Positions 27,203 through 34,000 of a DNA stretch of 64,000 bases are shown here, in pieces; position 1 is the first letter of the stretch, and the number at the start of each line of letters is the position of its first letter. The notes under the pieces were generated by a model, which saw nothing but the letters and a program-made list of their open reading frames with translations, did no database searches and was not told the origin of the DNA. A program made the translations under genes and the position numbers. Source of the stretch: Bacteroidia bacterium (lineage in GTDB: Bacteria > Bacteroidota > Bacteroidia > CAILMK01 > JBBDIG01). The DNA is taken from contig JBBDIG010000026.1 of NCBI GenBank assembly GCA_040880525.1, positions 62,001-126,000 of the forward strand, read 5' to 3'.

Positions 27203-28444
27203 AATGAATAGTTTCTGAGTAAAGACGTGGCCACGGCTCCGGAGCGAAACCAGATATATTCCAGGCCTCAGCCCGTGTGTGCTTATTTGCAAAGCCGCCC
27301 AGTCAGCACCCGCAATCCGCGTGGATGACTGCATTTTGCCGGCAAGATCATATATCTGCAGTTCCGCATTTTCTCCTTCAAAAGGATGAATAATGTTTAC
27401 CTGACCCGCAGTTGACGGATTCGGAAAAATTTGCAGTTCTTCAGCTTTGAAATTTTCCTTTAGACCGGTCCGGAGCACAAGTTCTTTCTGAAAATACATC
27501 TTGCCATTTGCACTTCCGCCAAATCCGGAAAAGATCATTTTCCAGATGCTGCCTTCCGTATCCTTCACGAAGTACAACAAGGAATCTTCTATTATATATT
27601 CAAATGTTGTGTTGTCAAAACGTTTCCAGTCGTAGCCGATGGTGTTGATGCTGGTACTGAGTGTATGGGCGCTGTGGTCTGTATAATATTCAGGATCGTT
27701 TACGGGATGCACCTTTGCTGCTGTTACGCCCATGTTCTGCAATACACCGGTAACGCTGTAATAAAGACCTGGCGCCACCTGCGTCATGTACCGGGTAAAG
27801 ATCAGGTCATAAGATTGCTTTTCCGGTTCGCGGTCAACCTGCTGATGATCAGCCAGGGAGTAGTACCCGAAGTTTTTGTCAGCAAAGTCTGCTTTCTTTA
27901 ATGAAGCGGTGCGGTCATCGCTTCCGTCAATATTTGCGTAGCGGAAATTGTAGCTGCCGTTAAGGAGCGTTTGTATCCATAATTTCTTCCAGCCTGAAGC
28001 CACTTTAACCAGATATATGGAATCACCTTTTACCACGTGGCTTATTGGATTATAAATGCCCCAGCCAATGTCAAAGGGATCTGTGCCATTCAGTGTGGCT
28101 TCAAATGCGCCCAGGCTCCATGAAGTATCGCTGTCATAAAGTTGCGGCCACGCTGCCATTCCGCTGGTATCAGGGCTGTTCCAGTCGGCAGTATCTCCAT
28201 TTGAGTACAGGTATAGCTCGGTCCTGGTCGCGCTGTTTACGCGGATTGATGATCCCTGATTGGTTACATCAAAAGCCAGGTCCCAGTTGGTATTGTCTTC
28301 CATGGCAATTTCGCCCTGGCTCAGGCTGTAATAGGAATCCTGTCCATAACCTGCTCCCATTGCGATAGAATCTGAGATCGGTTGTGCGAGTACAGGAGAG
28401 ATTAGAAATGGAAAGAAAAGGATCAGGCAAGTGGAGCGTTTCAT
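27197..28444 (-). CDS. HmuY-like protein carrying a T9SS type A sorting domain
   Basis: 415 residues. Signal peptide to ~20 (PVLAQ). Residues ~25-330 align in layout with the lipoprotein at 21585: NTNWDLAFDVTNQGSSIRVNS (compare WDLGFEASETGWHIVLNS), ...KSYDLIFTRYMTQVAPGLYYSV, then SINTIGYDWKRFDN (compare SINSIGYDWKYYDF). The C-terminal ~75 residues are a T9SS sorting domain (LQIFPNPSTAGQVNII ... GIYLVSLRSRG ... LFIK). This copy is therefore predicted to be exported through the T9SS and attached to, or released from, the cell surface, whereas its paralogue is a lipoprotein. First gene of the operon, with promoter and palindromic operator upstream. Confidence 0.85.
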   Translation of the reverse strand: MKRSTCLILFFPFLISPVLAQPISDSIAMGAGYGQDSYYSLSQGEIAMEDNTNWDLAFDVTNQGSSIRVNSATRTELYLYSNGDTADWNSPDTSGMAAWPQLYDSDTSWSLGAFEATLNGTDPFDIGWGIYNPISHVVKGDSIYLVKVASGWKKLWIQTLLNGSYNFRYANIDGSDDRTASLKKADFADKNFGYYSLADHQQVDREPEKQSYDLIFTRYMTQVAPGLYYSVTGVLQNMGVTAAKVHPVNDPEYYTDHSAHTLSTSINTIGYDWKRFDNTTFEYIIEDSLLYFVKDTEGSIWKMIFSGFGGSANGKMYFQKELVLRTGLKENFKAEELQIFPNPSTAGQVNIIHPFEGENAELQIYDLAGKMQSSTRIAGADWAALQISTHGLRPGIYLVSLRSRGHVFTQKLFIK

Positions 28445-28471
28445 TCTGTGTTTTTGCGTTTTTTGATTTTA

Positions 28472-28488
28472 TTTAGAATAATTCTAAA
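28472..28488 (-). promoter_or_regulatory. Palindromic operator (Fur-family-like box) of the heme operon
   Basis: TTTAGAATAATTCTAAA: a perfect 7-bp inverted repeat with a 3-base spacer, also readable as a 7-1-7 box (TTAGAAT-A-ATTCTAA), the geometry of Fur/PerR-family sites. It begins 6 bases downstream of the -7 element and ends 27 bases before the ATG at 28444, so a bound protein would cover the transcription start. A near-identical site precedes the regulator gene (29280-29300). Confidence 0.7.
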
Positions 28489-28494
28489 CAAGCG

Positions 28495-28525
28495 CAAATG
28501 TAGAATGGGAAAGCGCTCCTCACAA
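28495..28525 (-). promoter_or_regulatory. Promoter of the heme-acquisition operon
   Basis: The minus strand has TTG (28525-28523), a 20-base spacer and TACATTTG (28502-28495), an exact match to the -7 consensus at ideal spacing. The palindrome 28472-28488 lies immediately downstream, so repression by blocking initiation is likely. Confidence 0.65.
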
Positions 28526-28591
28526 TCGCTCTCGCAGGGCATTTTTCAAGATCACGTAAAGGAGGTAGCAGGATACCTTAAAGAGGGTAGC

Positions 28592-29266
28592 TTAGTGTTG
28601 TTCAGGAGCTTCGATATCCTCGGGTTTTACGATGCCGGCATTCACGGCATACATTACCAGCGCAGAGGCAGAGCGGATTTGCAGCTTTTTGAGGATATTC
28701 TTGCGGTGGGTGCTTACGGTATGAATGCTCAGGAAAAGATGCCGGGCAATGTCTTTATTGGTAAAACCCTTTGCAATGAGGCGGGTCACTTCTATTTCCC
28801 GCTCGGTAAGGCTTGTGGGTGCGCAGTTATCCTCTTCCTGTGGAGAAAAGCTGCGCTCCATCAGGATGTTGATGATTTTATTACAATAAAACTTTTGTCC
28901 TTTAGCAATGGAAAATACGGCATTAATGATCTCTTCTTCATCGCAGGTAAATGTGAGGTATCCGCTCACACCAGCCTCAAGTACTCTCATAATGGAGTCC
29001 TGATTATCGTCCGCTGAAATCACCAGCATTTTGAGATTGGGAAACTTTGACCGGATCCGTAGCAGATCGTCCATCGTAAAATGCGGTGGCTGCTGATAAT
29101 CCATAATGAGCAGGGCCGGCATAGCAGCGCCTATTTCCTTCATCAGTTGCGAGATGTCAGGGATCTGCCTGATGAAGCTAATGCCGCCACCTTTGCTTAA
29201 AACTGCCTTCAACCCCTGGCGTGCGAGGGGGCGGGAATCTGCGTGTATAATTGTGAGACCTTCCAA
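28592..29266 (-). CDS. NarL/LuxR-type response regulator with a degenerate receiver
   Basis: 224 residues, starting at TTG 29266 (no usable ATG nearby). Receiver at ~1-130, with D10 in the acidic pocket, phospho-acceptor D56 (LLIMDYQQP) and S84 (LVISADD). The lysine expected after GYL is absent (SGYLTFTCDEEE, position ~106 is F), so classical phospho-activation is doubtful. A NarL-type HTH follows at ~152-215 (LTEREIEVTRLIAKGFTNKDIA, HTVSTHRKNILKKL). Three cysteines (108, 128, 147) sit between and around the domains. No histidine kinase gene is adjacent. It lies upstream of the heme operon and is preceded by the same palindrome, so it probably shares its repressor and may regulate the operon. 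Confidence 0.88.
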   Translation of the reverse strand: MEGLTIIHADSRPLARQGLKAVLSKGGGISFIRQIPDISQLMKEIGAAMPALLIMDYQQPPHFTMDDLLRIRSKFPNLKMLVISADDNQDSIMRVLEAGVSGYLTFTCDEEEIINAVFSIAKGQKFYCNKIINILMERSFSPQEEDNCAPTSLTEREIEVTRLIAKGFTNKDIARHLFLSIHTVSTHRKNILKKLQIRSASALVMYAVNAGIVKPEDIEAPEQH

Positions 29267-29279
29267 GATGGTTCAAAAC

Positions 29280-29300
29280 TATTTAGAAAGATTCTAAATA
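29280..29300 (-). promoter_or_regulatory. Second copy of the palindromic operator, before the regulator gene
   Basis: A perfect 9-bp inverted repeat TATTTAGAA-AGA-TTCTAAATA, sharing the 14 arm bases TTTAGAA...TTCTAAA with the site at 28472-28488 and the same 3-base spacer. It ends 13 bases before the TTG start at 29266. A weak -7-like ATATTG lies directly upstream (29308-29303), the same arrangement as at the heme operon. Confidence 0.7.
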
Positions 29301-29392
29301 GACAATATTTGATAAGATTATTATTTTAATATTTTTAACGAGGAGGGCAAATGCGTTCTTTAAAACGGGGAATGGATCTTAAAATATGTCAC

Positions 29393-30712
29393 TTACTGTG
29401 CAATTGTTCTTTCCCACAGCAGCGTTCCTTCCGAATTAAATATCTGCATTTTCAATTGACGCTCACGGAAAGCTCCCGAGAAAGTTAACATCCCGAAGTT
29501 ACGTTCCTGTACCAGCGTACCTTCTTCCCTGTGGCGGTTCACTTCCGTAACGTTGGTATTTGGGCCCGATGTAAGAGGCGATACCGTAAAATCATAAATA
29601 GTAATGCCTGCCGTGTCCAGCTTGCTGAGTTCCGTGTGGTGGCGATCGCCTGTGAGGAACACCACATTCGGTATTTTTTCTTCCACGATGAGCTCCAGCA
29701 GCTTTTGGCGTTCCTCGGGGAAAGTTGAGTATGTTTCATGCACCGCTGCCGTGTTGAGGAACTGTCCGCCCATCACTACCATCTTAAAAGGAGCGCGGCT
29801 GGTTTTCAGGGCGTCAATCAGCCATTCAATCTGAGCGTTTCCAAGGATGGTGCGCTGGCCCGTAGTGCGCCTGTTCGGGCTGCGGAAGTAGCGGTTGTCC
29901 AACAGGAAATAATCAATATCGCCAAACTGGAACTGGCTTGTAATGCCGCCCTCTGCGCCTGGCAAACCGCTAATGCGGTTGGGCCAGAAAAGCCGGAACG
30001 CCTCCAATGTCTGCTCCTTGCCTATAAAGCTGCGGTTGGCATCATTGGGTCCATAGTCGTGGTCGTCCCAGATTGCGTAGTGATGGGTAGAAGCTAGGAG
30101 CGGCTGCATTTCAGGCGTGGAACGGGTATGGGTATATCGGTCCAGGATGCCGCTTCGTGAATACCAGTCGGCCTCCCGCAAATAGACATTGTCTCCCAGC
30201 CACAGCATCATGTCGGGGTCCTTTTTATGGATGGATGTAAAAACCTGATAGTCGTTTCCATAAGTCCTTCCGGGTCGGTCATAAGCCGAATCATTGATAT
30301 AGGTGCAGCTTCCCAGCGCCACCGTGTACTGCGGAGGATCCTGGTCTCTTCGCCATTGCCACAGGCTCTGCGTCTGAAAGGACGTTTCATACGGCAGGCT
30401 GATTTTTTTCCGGTTAATGAATAGGGCATAGTGATAAGTTTTGCCCGGTTCCAGAAACGGAATTTGGAAAACAGCGGTAAACGCTTCTTCATACGCTGTG
30501 CTGAGGCGCCTGGTGCGGAGGCTGGCCATGCTATCCTCTGCCTGCCAGTAGCGAAGAAATACATCGGCCGGTCCGGCAGTTTGCACCCATACGGCCACCT
30601 CCCTCATTTCGGAATAGCCCACCATAGGGCCGGATTTCAGGAGATCGGATTGCGCCATTAGCGAAACCGGCAACAGCGCCCAAAACAGAAAAAGGTAAGG
30701 TAGTTTGTACAT
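29393..30712 (-). CDS. PhoD-like alkaline phosphatase/phosphodiesterase, secreted
   Basis: 439 residues with a signal peptide (VSLMAQ, ~20). A purple-acid-phosphatase-like N-terminal beta domain is followed by the metallophosphatase core: LGSCTYIND, MLWLGDNVYLREADW, AIWDDHDYGPND (HDxGxND), VVMGGQFLNT and FLTGDRHHTELSK. These supply the metal ligands of the PhoD family, calcium/iron enzymes that release phosphate from phosphomonoesters or diesters in the periplasm or outside. Length is normal. A lone gene on the minus strand; no Pho box is recognisable. Not part of the heme operon, as it lies upstream of the regulator with its own start region. Confidence 0.9.
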   Translation of the reverse strand: MYKLPYLFLFWALLPVSLMAQSDLLKSGPMVGYSEMREVAVWVQTAGPADVFLRYWQAEDSMASLRTRRLSTAYEEAFTAVFQIPFLEPGKTYHYALFINRKKISLPYETSFQTQSLWQWRRDQDPPQYTVALGSCTYINDSAYDRPGRTYGNDYQVFTSIHKKDPDMMLWLGDNVYLREADWYSRSGILDRYTHTRSTPEMQPLLASTHHYAIWDDHDYGPNDANRSFIGKEQTLEAFRLFWPNRISGLPGAEGGITSQFQFGDIDYFLLDNRYFRSPNRRTTGQRTILGNAQIEWLIDALKTSRAPFKMVVMGGQFLNTAAVHETYSTFPEERQKLLELIVEEKIPNVVFLTGDRHHTELSKLDTAGITIYDFTVSPLTSGPNTNVTEVNRHREEGTLVQERNFGMLTFSGAFRERQLKMQIFNSEGTLLWERTIAQ

Positions 30713-30874
30713 GCCTGTAATTTAAGATGCGAAACTAACGGATGTGGGTTATTTGTGTATTAATTCTTAATTCATAAGTAAAAGATGAAAACTTTCCTCC
30801 GCAGTCCGAAACTTCACAAATGCCCGGAGCCTCAATTTTCCTGAACTTTGCCGCGTATAATCCAACAACAAAAT

Positions 30875-33493
30875 ATGAAGTCAGCCGAAATCCGCCAGAA
30901 GTTTCTCGATTTTTTCGAAGGCAAAAACCATAAGGTAGTTTCCTCAGCGCCCATTGTGCAGAAGAACGACCCTACGCTGATGTTTACCAATGCGGGAATG
31001 AACCAGTTCAAGGACATCTTCCTGGGAAACCGGGATTCCGAAGCGAGGCGGGTGGCGGATACCCAGAAATGCCTGCGTGTTTCCGGCAAGCACAATGACC
31101 TTGAGGAAGTGGGTTTCGACACCTATCATCACACCATGTTCGAGATGCTGGGCAACTGGAGCTTTGGCGACTACTTTAAGAAAGAAGCGATCAATTGGGC
31201 TTTCGAACTGCTGACGAAAGAGTATAAACTGCCGGAAAAGGATCTGTACGCCACCGTTTTTGAAGGCGATGAATCAGAAGGTCTTGCTCCCGATTCTGAA
31301 GCGCTGGATCACTGGAAAAAGCTGCTGCCTGAACAGCAGATCCTAATGGGTAACAAGCGCGACAACTTTTGGGAAATGGGCGATGCAGGCCCCTGCGGTC
31401 CCAGTTCTGAAATTCATATTGACGTGCGAACGGAGGAGGAGAAGCGTAAAGTCCCAGGCCGCGAATTGGTAAACCAGGGCCATCCGCAGGTCATCGAGAT
31501 ATGGAATCTGGTCTTTATCCAGTTCAACAGACGCACAGACGGGAAGCTGGAAAATCTGCCGGAAAAGCATGTAGATACCGGAATGGGCTTTGAGCGGCTC
31601 TGCATGGTGATGCAAGGCAAAACCTCCAGCTATGACAGTGATGTATTTACTCCGCTGATCCGCCATCTGGAACAGCGCTTTGGGAAAAAGTATGGCGCAG
31701 ACAAAATGGTGGATGTAGCTATGCGCGTGGTGGCCGATCATATCCGTGCGATTTCATTCACCATTGCTGACGGGCAGTTGCCGTCAAATACCGGTGCAGG
31801 CTATGTCATCCGCAGGATATTGCGCAGGGCTGTGCGCTATGGCTACCGCTATCTCGGTGCGGAAGAGCCATTTCTCTTTGAACTATGCGAGGTGTTGGCA
31901 TCGCAGTTTTCCGATGTCTTCCCGGAGTTGGCAAAACAGAAGGATTTTATTGAGAAGGTGATAAAGGAGGAGGAGCAGAGTTTTTTAAAGACACTGGCGG
32001 TTGGTACTAAACTATTCAATCAATATGTAGAGAAGCGCCATGAAAAAATGATCGAAGGTGTTTTTGCATTCGAGCTTTATGACACATTCGGTTTTCCCAT
32101 TGACCTTACCCGGTTAATGGCAATAGAAGCCGGAAAAGATGTAGATGAAAAAGGTTTCGAAGCGAAACTGGAAGAACAAAAATCCCGCTCCCGGACAGCT
32201 TCAGCTAAAGAAGAAACCGATTGGGTGGTGCTGAATGATCAGCGATCCAATGAGTTTGTGGGATATGATGTATTGGCGGCCCCGGTGAGCATATTGCGCT
32301 ACCGCAAGCTAAGGCAGAAAAACAAGGAATTTTACCAACTCGTTTTAGACCAAACGCCATTCTATCCTGAAGGCGGTGGTCAGGTAGGCGATACGGGCGT
32401 TATCAGCAGCAACGGGTACAGCTTGCCGATTCGCAACACTTATCGCGAGAACGAACTGATCGTGCATGAAGTGGATCAACTGCCCGAAAATCCGGAGCAG
32501 AAATTCACGGCCATCGTGGATGAACCCAAACGGCTGGATACTGCCGGCCACCACAGCGCCACACACTTGCTCCACCAGGCGCTTCGCAGCATCCTGGGTA
32601 CGCATGTGCAGCAAAGGGGTTCACTGGTTACGCATAACTATCTCCGCTTCGATTTTTCACACTTTAATAAAGTAACAAATGAGGAACTGCGGCAGGTAGA
32701 GCAGTTCGTTAATGAAAAGGTAAGGGCTAACCTTCCGTTGCAGGAAGAACGGGCGGTTCCCGTTGAAGAAGCGAAACAGCGCGGGGCAATGGCGCTCTTT
32801 GGCGAAAAATATGGCGAAACCGTGCGCGTCATCACGTTTGGTGATTCGGTGGAATTGTGCGGAGGAATTCATGTTGGCTATACCGGCCGTATTGGCCTGT
32901 TTCGCATTCGCAGTGAGAGTGCTGTGGCAGCCGGAGTGCGCAGAATTGAAGCGGTGGCAAGTCGCTATGCCGAGGCATGGATGTATAATAAAGAGGATGA
33001 ACTGGCCAGCGCATATATTGCCATGAAGAACCCGCAAAAGCTGATTCCTGCATTGGAGAATCTTCAGAATGAAAACAAAACGCTACAGGAACAACTGGCA
33101 GTTTTGCAAAAAGAAAAAGCAGGTACGCTGCGCGAAATGCTGGAAAAGCAAGTGAAACCGCTGCACGGCAACTACCGGATTATCTGCGAGAAGCTGGAAG
33201 GAGCGGACGTAGATGCCGTCAAGGATCTGGTTTTTGAATTAAAAAACAAACTGAAAGACACCGTAATCCTCCTGGGAGCGGGGACTGAAGGCAAGGCCAA
33301 TCTCTGGCTGGCAATTCCTGATGAACTTGTAAAAGAAAAGAGCCTCGATGCCGGAAATATCATCCGCGAAATCGCTAGGGAAATAAAAGGCGGTGGGGGA
33401 GGGCAACCGGTTTTTGCTACAGCCGGAGGCAAAGATCCCGAAGGTGTGGATCGGGCTCTTGCCCAGGGACGGGAGATGGTGGGTGGCGACTGA
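30875..33493 (+). CDS. alaS: Alanyl-tRNA synthetase
   Basis: 872 residues from the ATG at 30875 (MKSAEIRQKFLDFFEGKNH); nine upstream in-frame residues are not typical of the family. The class II catalytic domain is at ~1-250 (NAGMNQFKDIFLG, TYHHTMFEMLGNWSFGDYF, GFERLCMVMQG). The editing domain has HHSATHLLHQALRSILG and CGGIHV zinc ligands. The C-terminal DHHA1-type domain contains KGGGGGQPVFATAGG. It charges tRNA-Ala and hydrolyses misacylated Ser/Gly-tRNA. A GAACTTTG sequence at 30843-30850 resembles the -7 element. Confidence 0.98.
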   Translation: MKSAEIRQKFLDFFEGKNHKVVSSAPIVQKNDPTLMFTNAGMNQFKDIFLGNRDSEARRVADTQKCLRVSGKHNDLEEVGFDTYHHTMFEMLGNWSFGDYFKKEAINWAFELLTKEYKLPEKDLYATVFEGDESEGLAPDSEALDHWKKLLPEQQILMGNKRDNFWEMGDAGPCGPSSEIHIDVRTEEEKRKVPGRELVNQGHPQVIEIWNLVFIQFNRRTDGKLENLPEKHVDTGMGFERLCMVMQGKTSSYDSDVFTPLIRHLEQRFGKKYGADKMVDVAMRVVADHIRAISFTIADGQLPSNTGAGYVIRRILRRAVRYGYRYLGAEEPFLFELCEVLASQFSDVFPELAKQKDFIEKVIKEEEQSFLKTLAVGTKLFNQYVEKRHEKMIEGVFAFELYDTFGFPIDLTRLMAIEAGKDVDEKGFEAKLEEQKSRSRTASAKEETDWVVLNDQRSNEFVGYDVLAAPVSILRYRKLRQKNKEFYQLVLDQTPFYPEGGGQVGDTGVISSNGYSLPIRNTYRENELIVHEVDQLPENPEQKFTAIVDEPKRLDTAGHHSATHLLHQALRSILGTHVQQRGSLVTHNYLRFDFSHFNKVTNEELRQVEQFVNEKVRANLPLQEERAVPVEEAKQRGAMALFGEKYGETVRVITFGDSVELCGGIHVGYTGRIGLFRIRSESAVAAGVRRIEAVASRYAEAWMYNKEDELASAYIAMKNPQKLIPALENLQNENKTLQEQLAVLQKEKAGTLREMLEKQVKPLHGNYRIICEKLEGADVDAVKDLVFELKNKLKDTVILLGAGTEGKANLWLAIPDELVKEKSLDAGNIIREIAREIKGGGGGQPVFATAGGKDPEGVDRALAQGREMVGGD

Positions 33494-34000
33494 TGTCATT
33501 ATGCCGTCTCTGGCAGAGTATGCCTGCATTTGCTTCTCGTTATGGATTGGTGAATTTGCATCTAATCCTTCTCTTTCCATGAGGGCGCCACTGGGATAAA
33601 CAAAGCAAAAATTCAATTAAGTAAATTGCCACTTTAGTTACAAACGGTATGATACTACGCCAGAACCTACAAGGTTTCCAAAAACCTTGTAGGTTTGATA
33701 GCCGCGCCTGATTAACCAAAACACATCTAAGTTCGTGCTTAAATAATACATTGTTTTTTATATTTTATTAATAAGACATAAAGCTTAAAATATTTAAATT
33801 AAAACCTGATAAAATTAAATAAAATAATGGCCATTGAACCGGGCCGATATATACAGGGTGTAGTTTCTGGCTGTCACTGAGCCGCAAAATTCTAATGCCG
33901 GATAAGTTTCTTCACCTTACTTTCGAAGTATGAAACTAATGTGCTACAGCCCGCTGTTTGAGATGGGTGTTGACACCTTGATCCTTTAACGAAATAGTCC
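33494..34000. other. 507-base intergenic region, AT-rich, with one palindromic repeat
   Basis: No coding potential seen. It holds the inverted repeat at 33664-33695, a very AT-rich stretch (33720-33830), and a TACTTTCG at 33918-33925 that could be a weak -7 element for the gene at 34001, implying a ~70-base leader. Confidence 0.6.
33664..33695. repeat. Dispersed palindromic repeat (AACCTACAAGGTTT type)
   Basis: Perfect 14-bp arms (AACCTACAAGGTTT and its complement) separated by CCAA. I recognise this motif as a dispersed intergenic palindrome seen in many Bacteroidota genomes. On the plus strand it lies 170 bases beyond alaS without a T run, so it is a repeat and not an ordinary terminator. 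Confidence 0.75.
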
